A stretch of 8,179 nt of DNA, from contig JAIRSS010000239.1 in NCBI GenBank assembly GCA_031255315.1, forward strand, positions 1 through 8,179, given 5' to 3'. The notes under the pieces were generated by a model. That model saw only the letters and a list, made by a program, of their open reading frames with translations. It was not told where the DNA came from and did not search any database. Origin of the DNA: Spirochaetaceae bacterium. Lineage in GTDB: Bacteria > Spirochaetota > Spirochaetia > Treponematales > Breznakiellaceae. Shown in pieces: positions 1 through 7,308 of this stretch (the stretch's first letter is position 1; every line of letters begins with the position of its first letter). A program made the translations under genes and the position numbers.

Positions 1-988
1 GATCCTCTTCGGTAAATCCCGCGCCGCCGTCGATGAGGTACAGCGCCAGATCCGCGCCCGCAAGGAGCTTCCGGCTCCGTTCCATACCAAGCCGTTCCAC
101 CGGGTCGTCCGTATCGTGAAGCCCCGCCGTATCGGCAAGACGAATGGGAACGCCGTCAACGGCGATCCAGGCTTCGATCCAATCACGGGTAGTACCGGGA
201 ACGCTGGTAACGATGGACCGTTCTTCCCGGAGGAGGAGGTTGAAGAGGCTGGATTTACCGGCATTTGGCCGCCCGGCGATAACCGTCAACGCGCCGTCCC
301 GGTAGAGCCGCTCCCGGCGGTACGAGGCGGCCAGAGCGCGGAGCCGGGCCAGGGCTTCCTCAATCAGGGGAAGATCGGCGGGCGCCCCGGCAGGATCTGC
401 CTCGTCTTCCGGATAATCCAGCAGAAGCTCAATCCCGGTCAGAGCGCGGACCAAAAGGCCCTTGACCGTCTGTATCTCCGCTTCCAGAACGCCCGAAAGC
501 CGGCGGACCGCGTGTTCCCGGCTTGTTTCGGTCTTGGCGGAGACCAGTTCCATCACCGATTCAGCGCGGGTAAGGTCCAGCTTGCCGTTCATGAAGGCGC
601 GGAAGGTGAATTCCCCCGGCAGGCTGTCCCGAAACCCCGCGGCGCGGAGGACCCGCATCACCGCCGGCGCCGGGGCGGTGCCGCCGTGGCACGAGATATC
701 CACGCTTTCTTCGCCGGTATAACTCCGGGGCGCCCGGTACACCGAGAGTACCGCCTCGTCAATCCGGGCGGCCTTCCCCGTTGTTCCGGCTCCGGCTTCG
801 AGTATCCAGCCGTGAACCGTCGTGCCGCCCGGCGCGCCCCTGAGGGCTTCGGGCCGGGAAAACACTGCGGCAAGAAGGTCAACCGCGCGGGGGCCGGATG
901 TCCGTATCACCGCCAGGGCGCTTTCGCCCAGAGGGGTAGCAATGGCGGCGATAGGGGAGGTGTCACCGTAAGAAGGGGGCGCCGTCAT
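1..988 (-). CDS. mnmE: tRNA modification GTPase MnmE (TrmE), C-terminus cut off by the window edge
   Basis: MnmE with MnmG adds the (carboxymethyl)aminomethyl group to the wobble uridine C5 of certain tRNAs; it is a cytoplasmic, tetrahydrofolate-binding GTPase. I translated the minus strand from ATG at 988 through 329 codons to the window edge. The N-terminal folate-binding domain is recognisable: an IAAIATPLG stretch near residues 13-21, SYTGEESVDISCHGG around 89-103 and GEFTFRAFMNGKLDLT at 125-140. The G domain follows with G1 GRPNAGKS at 239-246, the TTRD switch at 266-269 and G3 DTAG at 286-289. The family is about 450 residues, so G4 (NKxD) and the C-terminal Cys motif lie outside the window. 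A Shine-Dalgarno AGGGAG, partly overlapping the upstream stop codon, supports this start. It is the second gene of a unit with the PAP2 gene (10 bp gap), suggesting translational coupling. Identification is firm. Confidence 0.96.
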   Translation of the reverse strand, partial: MTAPPSYGDTSPIAAIATPLGESALAVIRTSGPRAVDLLAAVFSRPEALRGAPGGTTVHGWILEAGAGTTGKAARIDEAVLSVYRAPRSYTGEESVDISCHGGTAPAPAVMRVLRAAGFRDSLPGEFTFRAFMNGKLDLTRAESVMELVSAKTETSREHAVRRLSGVLEAEIQTVKGLLVRALTGIELLLDYPEDEADPAGAPADLPLIEEALARLRALAASYRRERLYRDGALTVIAGRPNAGKSSLFNLLLREERSIVTSVPGTTRDWIEAWIAVDGVPIRLADTAGLHDTDDPVERLGMERSRKLLAGADLALYLIDGGAGFTEED

Positions 989-998
989 GAGGAACTCC

Positions 999-2027
999 CT
1001 ACCGAGCCGGTTCGGACGCGCCGCCGGCCAGACCCAGGCGGCAGAAGAGCCAGGGCGCGCCCGCGGAAGCCCAGAAGCCGAGAAGACCGTACCGCAGGAA
1101 GCGGCCCAACTCGTAATAGGGCGACGCGGCCCCCCACGCGGGGATTTCCGCAAGGAAGGAAGATTCCCCCGGAAGGACGCGGCGGAGCCCCAGGTAGACA
1201 GCCGACGCTCCGGCAATCCCCAGGATATACCGGGCGGCCAGGATGAAAACCTCCGGCTTCCTGCCCCGGACCCGCCGGGCGGCAAAGGGAACGCCGGCGC
1301 GCAGGAGGCTGTACCCCCCGCAAAGCCCCAGGAACATTCCCCCCAGACTCCTGTCCGCGCCGGAAGCGTTCATCAGCAGGGCGACGGCGGCGGCGGTCAT
1401 GAGCTGCGGCCGCTTTCCCCCGGCGGCCAGCAGGGAAGCGATGCGATCCCCAAACGCGAAGGAGGCCGCCAGGATGATTCCCCCCAGAACCCATCCCGCG
1501 AGAATATCCGTCGGGAAGTGAACCCCCAGGTACAGCCGGGTAAAGGGAATGACCGCCATGAAGAAGCAGGCGGCAATCGGAATCAGGAAGCGGAAGACGG
1601 AGCGCCGTTCCCCGCCGCCCGTCCGGGCAAGGGCCAGCCCCAGGGAAGCGCCCCAAAAGACCAGGGACTGCTGGGCGTGCCCTGAGGGAGCGCCGTAACT
1701 CGGCTCGAAAGCCCGCATCACCGAAGGGTCCAGGTTATAGGGCCGGGGCTGTTTGAGGAGGCTCTTGAAGAATCCGTTTATCCAGGCGGAAAGCAGGATC
1801 AGAACCGCAAGGCGCAGCCCCAGTTTTTCATCGACGCACCAAAAGATGAAGAGGATGACCGGGATATACAACACCTCGGTTCCCAGGGCGGTCAGGGCTT
1901 TCATTACCACCGTAAGGGCGGGGCTTTCTATCGTCTGAATCCCTTTGATAAGGGCGATGCCCCACCGGTAAATACTATCTAAAATTGAGGAGTCCCCGGC
2001 GGTCAGGGTCCCGATTGTTCCGTTCAT
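999..2027 (-). CDS. PAP2-superfamily membrane phosphatase with an extra C-terminal membrane region
   Basis: This is a 342-residue integral membrane protein of the type 2 phosphatidic acid phosphatase superfamily, which hydrolyses lipid phosphates such as phosphatidate or undecaprenyl pyrophosphate at the membrane face; the substrate cannot be read from the sequence. All three catalytic motifs are present: K88-x6-R95-P96, P114-S-G-H117 and R164-x5-H170-x3-D174, with TR in place of the usual SR in the third. Hydrophobic segments flank them at about 37-63, 70-86, 122-135, 147-163 and 175-192. Roughly 130 further residues contain three or four more hydrophobic stretches (about 207-221, 228-245, 261-283, 308-330), making it longer than minimal PAP2 proteins. 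The start is ATG 2027, with AGAGG about 13 nt upstream (a long spacing) and a good promoter beyond it. It is the first gene of a unit with mnmE. Confidence 0.9.
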   Translation of the reverse strand: MNGTIGTLTAGDSSILDSIYRWGIALIKGIQTIESPALTVVMKALTALGTEVLYIPVILFIFWCVDEKLGLRLAVLILLSAWINGFFKSLLKQPRPYNLDPSVMRAFEPSYGAPSGHAQQSLVFWGASLGLALARTGGGERRSVFRFLIPIAACFFMAVIPFTRLYLGVHFPTDILAGWVLGGIILAASFAFGDRIASLLAAGGKRPQLMTAAAVALLMNASGADRSLGGMFLGLCGGYSLLRAGVPFAARRVRGRKPEVFILAARYILGIAGASAVYLGLRRVLPGESSFLAEIPAWGAASPYYELGRFLRYGLLGFWASAGAPWLFCRLGLAGGASEPAR

Positions 2028-2053
2028 GGCCTGTGATATACCTCTTGGGAGCT

Positions 2054-2082
2054 ATTTTATGTATCCAGCGAAGGGATTGCAA
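2054..2082 (-). promoter_or_regulatory. Predicted sigma70-type promoter for the PAP2-mnmE unit
   Basis: On the minus strand, a -35 box TTGCAA (2077-2082) and a -10 box TAAAAT (2054-2059) are separated by exactly 17 bp. Transcription would begin near 2046-2047, giving a leader of about 20 nt that starts at the AAGAGG ribosome binding site. Found by eye from consensus and spacing only. Confidence 0.6.
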
Positions 2083-2317
2083 GTGAAGGGAGCGGAAGAT
2101 CGGCGGCGGAAATCCCGAAATTGAAACCAAGACCGGAACAGGATGAGCCGTCATTCCGGAATACGCCCAACCGGCTGGCTTTGGTTCATTTTCGAGTCCG
2201 AATACCCCGGGCCAATCCCGGTTGTTGTTCCGACAAGATACCCATTCTGAGTTAACGCCCATCCACGGGTACACCCGCATCCGCCTTCTCCCTCCCTGAT
2301 TGGTTCGCCCGGGATGT
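2083..2317. other. Divergent intergenic region with several short inverted repeats, no gene seen
   Basis: This stretch lies between the two divergent promoters and I find no convincing gene in it. It holds several short dyads: a 10-bp perfect palindrome ATTCCGGAAT at 2153-2162; CAACCGG at 2168-2174 matched by CCGGTTG at 2218-2224; a 5-bp stem CCGGG/CCCGG with CCAAT loop at 2207-2221; and CGGGT-AC-ACCCG at 2266-2277. These could be operator sites, RNA hairpins, or part of a dispersed intergenic repeat; the sequence alone does not decide. An open minus-strand frame crosses the region but resembles no protein I know and overlaps the PAP2 start. Confidence 0.4.
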
Positions 2318-2348
2318 TTGACTTTTTCCCGGAATTTGCCGATATAAT
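2318..2348 (+). promoter_or_regulatory. Predicted promoter for the FapA-family gene
   Basis: A perfect -10 box TATAAT (2343-2348) is preceded by TTGACT (2318-2323) at 19 bp, which is longer than the ideal 17. Transcription would start around 2353-2355, right at the ribosome binding site, leaving a leader of only about 11-13 nt. The -10 box is the strong part of the call. Confidence 0.55.
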
Positions 2349-2352
2349 AATG

Positions 2353-2368
2353 AGGAAGGTTTTTTTTG
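2353..2368 (+). promoter_or_regulatory. Ribosome binding site, T8 tract and TTG start of the FapA-family gene
   Basis: AGGAAGG (2353-2359) is followed by eight T residues (2360-2367) and a G, so the TTG start codon at 2366-2368 is made from the end of the homopolymer. The 6-nt spacing favours TTG over the in-frame ATG at 2381, which has no ribosome binding site at a useful distance. Confidence 0.6.
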
Positions 2369-3877
2369 AAGATACGGTTCATGGGACAGCCGGAGAATCA
2401 ACAAGGCGGCGGGCGCGGGAACGTTGCTCCAGGGCTGGATAAGATGGAAGGAGCCTCCCTTCCCGGTGTATCTGTTACGCGCTCAAAAAACAAAGACGAC
2501 GGGCGGGTCGAAGTCGTGTTTTCCGAACACGATATGGAAGCCCGGGCCGATTTTTTCCCCTCATTCGGCCTGGGGGCGCCGATTTCAGATGAATATATCA
2601 GCGCGCTTCTGGCAGGGCTCAACATTGTTCACGGAGTGAAATGGGACGTCATAAAAGAAGCCGCGTCCCGGTGTAATCTCAACAAACGGGGGGTGAAAAA
2701 TGTTCTTATCGCCTGCGGCGACGCTCCCGTAGATGAAGTGAACGAGTATTTCGAGCGGAATCCTCATCTTGCGGCCTCCAACTCCCCGCAGAATACGGAG
2801 GATCAAACGTATCCCCGGAACGCCCGGGTGGATTACCGGGAATACTCTCCGTTCATCATCGTCAAACAGTATCAGGCGCTGGCAAAGTTCCATCCCCGGC
2901 AAGTAGGCCAGGAGGGGAGGAATGTTCATAACGCCCCGGTCCCCTACCGGTCCCTCAAGCGGGAAGGCGTTGTGGCGGGTGAAAACACCCGGCGGGAGGG
3001 GAAATTTCTTATTGCCGAAATCAGCGGGCAGCTTGTGGAAGTCAACAACGTGATGAATGTCCGGGATTCTTTGGTCATCAACGGAGCCGTAGGGTACGCC
3101 ACAGGAAACATCATGTTCCCCGGAGACGTGATCATAAAAGGCCCGGTTTCCGATAGATTCAAGATATATTCCGGAGGTTCCGTAACCGTCAAGCAGACCC
3201 TTGATGTTACCTCCCTGATCGCCAAAGGGGATCTCACAGTGTCCGGGGGCGTCATAGGCCGGGGCCGGGGGCTTGTGAAGGTGGGGGGGAGCCTCAAGGC
3301 CAGGTTTATTGACAACTGCCAGGCAGCCTGCCGGAAATCCATAATCGTTGACAAGGAGATCGTCAATTCCAAAATTTTTACTATGGATGCTTTGAAGATG
3401 GGGGACAAAGGCGTGATTATGGGGAGCGAGATTTACGCGGTCCACGGGCTGAGGGCGGGAAGCATCGGCAAAAAATCGGGAAAATCGTCTCATATATACT
3501 GCGGCGTTGACTTTGCCCTTCAGCAGGAGCAGGAGAAATCCAACGACCACCTGCGTATGCTGGCGGCGAAACTGGAAAAACTCAGGGAACTCCTGAACGC
3601 CCCCCGGGTGAAAGGGGAAGACCCGGAGTACCGGCTGAAGCTTGAACAGCTCAGACTCCGTCTGGAAGGAGAACGGGAAAAGATCTCCCGGCGGATTTCC
3701 CAAATTATGGATTCTATTATCAGCGACGAAGCGGCCGTAATAGAAGTAATCGGCGAAATAGTTCCGGGAACCCTCGTGGAAATATGCCAGATCGCCCTCT
3801 TTGTTATCGAGCCGCTCAGAAAGGTCAGAATCTACCTGGATAAAATCCAGGGTAAACTGATCTGCAAGAGCCTGTAA
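2366..3877 (+). CDS. FapA / DUF342-family protein (flagellar assembly protein A type)
   Basis: This 503-residue protein belongs to the DUF342/FapA family, cytoplasmic proteins with a right-handed beta-helix core and a C-terminal coiled coil; some members are named for a role in polar flagellar placement in Vibrio. Residues about 47-133 match the N-terminal domain (VVFSEHDMEARADFFP, then an IACGDAPVDEVNEY stretch near 115-128). The beta-helix runs from about 236 to 383 with its glycine-rich rungs: GYATGNIMFPGDVIIKG (243-259), SGGSVTVKQTLD (269-280), AKGDLTVSGGVIG (286-298) and KVGGSLKARFIDN (305-317). Residues about 384-450 are Glu/Lys/Leu-rich and look like a coiled coil. The linker at 134-210 is low in recognisable motifs. 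It has its own promoter and stands 82 bp before xseA. No flagellar gene is visible here, so a flagellar role is only a family-level suggestion; an envelope or polar-localisation role is equally open. Confidence 0.88.
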   Translation: MKIRFMGQPENQQGGGRGNVAPGLDKMEGASLPGVSVTRSKNKDDGRVEVVFSEHDMEARADFFPSFGLGAPISDEYISALLAGLNIVHGVKWDVIKEAASRCNLNKRGVKNVLIACGDAPVDEVNEYFERNPHLAASNSPQNTEDQTYPRNARVDYREYSPFIIVKQYQALAKFHPRQVGQEGRNVHNAPVPYRSLKREGVVAGENTRREGKFLIAEISGQLVEVNNVMNVRDSLVINGAVGYATGNIMFPGDVIIKGPVSDRFKIYSGGSVTVKQTLDVTSLIAKGDLTVSGGVIGRGRGLVKVGGSLKARFIDNCQAACRKSIIVDKEIVNSKIFTMDALKMGDKGVIMGSEIYAVHGLRAGSIGKKSGKSSHIYCGVDFALQQEQEKSNDHLRMLAAKLEKLRELLNAPRVKGEDPEYRLKLEQLRLRLEGEREKISRRISQIMDSIISDEAAVIEVIGEIVPGTLVEICQIALFVIEPLRKVRIYLDKIQGKLICKSL

Positions 3878-3922
3878 GGAAAGCGGCCCGGTTCCGGCAT
3901 GAGGCAAACCGCTAATCCCTGA

Positions 3923-3951
3923 TTGCGCCTATGCCTGGATTCCAGTATACT
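3923..3951 (+). promoter_or_regulatory. Predicted promoter abutting the xseA start codon
   Basis: TATACT (3946-3951) lies 17 bp after TTGCGC (3923-3928), of which only the TTG half matches the -35 consensus. The -10 box ends 8 bp before the xseA ATG at 3960, so transcription would begin at or within about three bases of the start codon. No Shine-Dalgarno sequence precedes that ATG, which fits a leaderless mRNA. Read-through from the FapA-family gene is also possible because I see no terminator between them. Confidence 0.5.
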
Positions 3952-3959
3952 CACATGCT

Positions 3960-5183
3960 ATGGATGCAGGAAATAAACTTTCAGTTTCCGCGCTGACGGA
4001 ACTAATCCGGCAAAACCTTGAGGGGGCCTTCAGTTCGGTAACGGTGGAGGGGGAAGTTTCTAATTGCCGGCCTTCGAGTACGGGGCATCTTTATTTTACC
4101 CTTAAAGATTCCCGGGCGGCTATTTCAGGCGTCATGTTCAAGAACCGGCTCCGCGGCCTTTCCTTTGAGCCTGCGGACGGAATGCTTCTGCGGGTTCGGG
4201 GGAGTATTTCCGTTTACGCCCAACGGGGTACTTACCAGATTGTTTGTGAGGAGATGGAGCCCGCCGGAACCGGGGATATACTGGCCATGCTGGAAAAGCG
4301 AAAGCGCCGGCTTGCCGCAGAGGGCCTCTTTGACGAGGACCGGAAAAAACCTATCCCCCGCTTCCCCGCCGCTGTGGGGATCGTGAGTTCCCCTACCGGT
4401 GCGGCGGTACGGGACATCCTCAATATTTTAGGGCGACGGGCCGCGGGCATACGGGTGATCATCTTGCCCGCGCCGGTACAAGGCGCGGACGCGGCGCCCG
4501 TCATTGCCAGGCGCATAGAACAGGCAAACCAGTGGCGGCTTGTGGATGTACTCATTGTGGGCCGGGGGGGCGGTTCCCTGGAAGACCTCCTCCCCTTCTC
4601 TGATGAGGCGGTGGTCAGAGCTGTCGCCGCTTCGGAAATACCCGTGGTGAGCGCGGTGGGGCATGAGATAGACTGGGCGATTTCGGACTACGCGGCGGAC
4701 CTCCGGGCCCCCACCCCGTCGGCGGCTGCGGAACTGGTAAGCGAAAGCCGTTACGAGACACGGGAGGCCGTCCGGGCGCTGGAGCGGCAGATTAGGGAGA
4801 CGATGCAGGCCAGGCTGGACCGGGCGCGTCTTCTGATCAAGCCGTTCAACCTTGAGGATCTGGAGTACCGCTTCCGGGCGATACTTCAACCCCGGCTGGT
4901 ACGGTTTGACGACGCCAAGGAGGCTCTCCTGGAGGCCCTCGTGAGCAGGGTAACGGAACTCAGGAGGCGGCTGGATTTGGCGCGGACAAGTCTGGAAGCG
5001 GCAAGCCCGGTATCGGTACTGGAACGGGGCTTTTCGGTGGTTCTCCATGGCGGTTCGGGGATGGTGGTACGCGGCACTGCCGGTATAAAGCCCGGGGATC
5101 CCCTGATCATACGGCCTCGTTCAGGGGTCATACACGCCAGGGCGGAATCGGTTGTATTGCATAACGGGGAGAACGGATCATGA
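3960..5183 (+). CDS. xseA: Exodeoxyribonuclease VII large subunit
   Basis: XseA is the catalytic subunit of exonuclease VII, a cytoplasmic enzyme that, with several copies of XseB, degrades single-stranded DNA from both ends into short oligonucleotides. The 407-residue product has the family layout and a normal length. The N-terminal OB-fold spans about 6-103 (VTVEGEVSN at 27-35, GHLYFTLKD at 42-50). The catalytic domain carries GIVSSPTGAAVRDI (140-153), GRGGGSLEDLLPFSDE (201-216) and VSAVGHEIDWAISDYAADLRAPTPSAAAE (230-258, given here as the family hallmark block), with D238 and H235 inside it. A helical region follows at about 259-345. The family's C-terminal VLERGFSVV motif is at 353-361. 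It starts at ATG 3960 without a visible ribosome binding site. Its stop overlaps the xseB start by 4 bp (ATGA), indicating translational coupling. Confidence 0.97.
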   Translation: MDAGNKLSVSALTELIRQNLEGAFSSVTVEGEVSNCRPSSTGHLYFTLKDSRAAISGVMFKNRLRGLSFEPADGMLLRVRGSISVYAQRGTYQIVCEEMEPAGTGDILAMLEKRKRRLAAEGLFDEDRKKPIPRFPAAVGIVSSPTGAAVRDILNILGRRAAGIRVIILPAPVQGADAAPVIARRIEQANQWRLVDVLIVGRGGGSLEDLLPFSDEAVVRAVAASEIPVVSAVGHEIDWAISDYAADLRAPTPSAAAELVSESRYETREAVRALERQIRETMQARLDRARLLIKPFNLEDLEYRFRAILQPRLVRFDDAKEALLEALVSRVTELRRRLDLARTSLEAASPVSVLERGFSVVLHGGSGMVVRGTAGIKPGDPLIIRPRSGVIHARAESVVLHNGENGS

Positions 5184-5440
5184 AAAAATCGGGAGCAGCC
5201 ATGAAGAATTTTGAAGGCCGGCTGGAACGGCTTGAAACGCTGGGAGAAAAAATACGGAAACCGGATATGCCCTTGGACGACGCGCTTAAATCCTTTGAGG
5301 AGGGGATCAAGCTCGCCCGCTCCCTTGAAAAAGACCTTGAAAAGGTGGAAAGCCGCATCGAAATCCTGTTGAACGGGACCGGCCCGGCCGCCGGCGGGGA
5401 TGAGGAAGCGGAACTGGGCCTCTTTGACGAGAAGGAATAA
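5180..5440 (+). CDS. xseB: Exodeoxyribonuclease VII small subunit
   Basis: XseB is the small helical subunit that assembles on the XseA helical arm to form active exonuclease VII. The 86-residue product is typical in size. The conserved core is clear: FEGRLERLE at 11-19, the PLDDALKSFEEGIKLA block at 31-46, then LEKDLEKVESRIEILL at 49-64, matching the family's two-helix hairpin; an acidic tail follows. I chose ATG 5180, which overlaps the xseA stop as ATGA and has GGGGAG 8 nt upstream. An in-frame ATG at 5201 also has GGGAG just ahead of it and would remove seven residues outside the conserved core, so the exact start is not certain. Only 2 bp separate its stop from mutL. Confidence 0.95.
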   Translation: MKKSGAAMKNFEGRLERLETLGEKIRKPDMPLDDALKSFEEGIKLARSLEKDLEKVESRIEILLNGTGPAAGGDEEAELGLFDEKE

Positions 5441-5442
5441 TC

Positions 5443-7275
5443 ATGGATGCTCAAGCCGCGCGGGAAAGCGCCGCCCTTCCCAATCGGATTCATATTCTGC
5501 CTCCGGAAGAAGCCCGGAAAATAGCGGCGGGGGAAGTTATAGACCGGCCCGCCGCCCTGGTCAGGGAATTTATTGACAACGCCATAGACGCGGGAGGTTC
5601 TCTCGTAGAAACCTTCATTGACGGGGGCGGCGTACGCCGGGTGGAGGTAGCGGACAACGGGAACGGCATGGGGAAGGAAGACGTCAAACTATGCTGGCGC
5701 GCCCACGCCACCAGCAAAATTCGCACCATGGAGGACCTCAACTCTGCGGAAACGCTGGGTTTCCGGGGCGAAGCCCTGGCGGCGGCGGCGGCGGTTTCCC
5801 GGCTGGAGATACTTTCCAGCGTTGACGGGCGGGAAGCCTGGCGTTTAGAAACCGGCCCCGGTGATACGATGGAGCCGCGGTTAACCCAGATTAGCCGAGT
5901 CAAGGGAACCAGCGTCCGTTCCCTGAATCTTTTCGACGCCATCCCCGTCCGCAGGCGCTTCCTGAAACGGGAAGGCAGCGAAGCCGGCCTTTGTAAACAG
6001 ATTTTCCTTGACAAGGCTCTGGCCTTTCCCGCCTTAACGTTCCGTTTCGTACAGGACGGCTGTCTCAAGGTCTTTCTCCCTGGGGCGTCATCCTTCAAAG
6101 AGCGGTACGCTCAGGCCCTCCTTGACAGGAACGAAGGGCGGTTCCTCCACGAGATCAGCGCCGGGGGCCAGGGTTTCTCGGTAATCATCGTGGCTGGAGG
6201 CCCGGAACTCTACCGCCTGGACCGGCGGCAGCAATATGTCTTTGCCAATGGCCGGCGCATCCAGGATTTTTCCCTGATCCAGGCCCTGGAATACGGTCTT
6301 CACGGCTGGTTTCCCAACGGGGCTCATCCGATAGGGGCTGTCTACTTGGACGTAGATCCAAGCCGCGCGGATTTCAATATCCATCCCGCCAAACGGGAAG
6401 CCCGGTTCCGGGACGCCGGGAGTATCCATCACACCATAACCACCGCCCTGCACAATTTTTCCCGCCGGCGGAACATCGCCGTTTCCGTTCAAAGCCGGGT
6501 CTCTGAAGGGAACCTCTCTTTTGCCCCGGAAGACGGCGATCTGGAGAAGGGCCCCTACTGGAGTTATCCCGGGGGACAGGCGTCAGGCCCTGCGGCTATG
6601 AAAACCCTGCTGGACAAACCGCCGGCCTTCGCCCCGCTTCCAGGCAGGGGCTGGGATCAGGATGCCTGGCTTTATGAAAAAGCCCCGTCCTATGGCGAAA
6701 ACGTCCCGCCCGGCGCAGAGAGCGGCGGCAAAAGCTCGGGCGCCAGAATTGTTGGGCGGCTTTTCCATCTCTTTATTCTGGTTGAGTGGAAAGATCGTCT
6801 CTTCATCATCGATCAGCACGCCGCCCATGAGCGCATCCTGTATGACCGTTTGACCGGCGGCCCTATTCCCCGGCAGGAACTACTGGCGCCTATCCCCTTC
6901 TCTACCGAAAGCGATGAGGATGACGAATTCCTCACCCTGCGCCGGGAAGAGCTGGCCAAGCTCGGCGTGATAATAGTCCGGGAGGACCGGGACTGGACTA
7001 TTGAAGCGTTGCCGTCCGGCTGGCGGCTCCCGGACGCCGAAACCGTGCGGTCTATCCTGGACCTGAGGACGGCGGGGGAAAACATGGCTGAACGGTGGGC
7101 CGCTACCCTTGCGTGCCACGGGGCGATCAAAGACGGGGACTATTTAGATGATGTTTCAGCCCTGGCTCTGGCGAAAGAAGCTCTGAAACTCAAGATTCCC
7201 CGGTGCCCTCACGGCAGGCCAGTCTGGTTCGAATTGAGCCGGGACGATCTCTTCCGGGCGGTACGGCGGAGATGA
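5443..7275 (+). CDS. mutL: DNA mismatch repair protein MutL with C-terminal endonuclease motifs
   Basis: MutL is the ATP-driven matchmaker that couples MutS mismatch recognition to strand nicking and excision. The 610-residue product is full length. The GHKL ATPase domain has IAAGEVIDRPA (28-38), catalytic E42 and metal-ligand N46 in REFIDNAIDA, DNGNG (71-75), the HATSK block (88-92) and GFRGEAL (106-112); the domain closes with DPSRADFNIHPAKREARF (305-322), including the lysine of the HPAK motif. After a linker of about 90 residues, the dimerisation/endonuclease domain carries DQHAAHERILYD (457-468), ACHGAIKDGD (557-566) and CPHGRP (588-593), the metal-binding motifs of nicking MutL proteins in bacteria without MutH. 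The DQHA(x)2E(x)4E motif ends in D468 rather than the usual Glu. A 13-residue N-terminal extension precedes the usual family start, but no closer start is in frame; AAGGA 6 nt upstream supports ATG 5443. Last gene of the xseA-xseB-mutL unit. Confidence 0.97.
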   Translation: MDAQAARESAALPNRIHILPPEEARKIAAGEVIDRPAALVREFIDNAIDAGGSLVETFIDGGGVRRVEVADNGNGMGKEDVKLCWRAHATSKIRTMEDLNSAETLGFRGEALAAAAAVSRLEILSSVDGREAWRLETGPGDTMEPRLTQISRVKGTSVRSLNLFDAIPVRRRFLKREGSEAGLCKQIFLDKALAFPALTFRFVQDGCLKVFLPGASSFKERYAQALLDRNEGRFLHEISAGGQGFSVIIVAGGPELYRLDRRQQYVFANGRRIQDFSLIQALEYGLHGWFPNGAHPIGAVYLDVDPSRADFNIHPAKREARFRDAGSIHHTITTALHNFSRRRNIAVSVQSRVSEGNLSFAPEDGDLEKGPYWSYPGGQASGPAAMKTLLDKPPAFAPLPGRGWDQDAWLYEKAPSYGENVPPGAESGGKSSGARIVGRLFHLFILVEWKDRLFIIDQHAAHERILYDRLTGGPIPRQELLAPIPFSTESDEDDEFLTLRREELAKLGVIIVREDRDWTIEALPSGWRLPDAETVRSILDLRTAGENMAERWAATLACHGAIKDGDYLDDVSALALAKEALKLKIPRCPHGRPVWFELSRDDLFRAVRRR

Positions 7276-7308
7276 GGGATTCCAGGAATGGTCCGAGGAT
7301 GTTTCAAA

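Noticed and set aside
116..1246. Long plus-strand open frame of 376 codons
   Set aside because: It runs antisense to mnmE and the PAP2 gene, has a low-complexity Arg/Gly/Pro-rich translation typical of GC-rich shadow frames, and lacks any family motif; the minus strand is clearly the coding one.
1975..2382. Minus-strand open frame of 135 codons over the divergent intergenic region
   Set aside because: It overlaps the 5' end of the PAP2 gene in another frame and both predicted promoters, and its product resembles no known family.
2585..3907. Minus-strand open frame of 440 codons
   Set aside because: It is antisense to the FapA-family gene, whose translation has clear DUF342 rungs; the antisense product matches nothing I recognise and is explained by codon bias.
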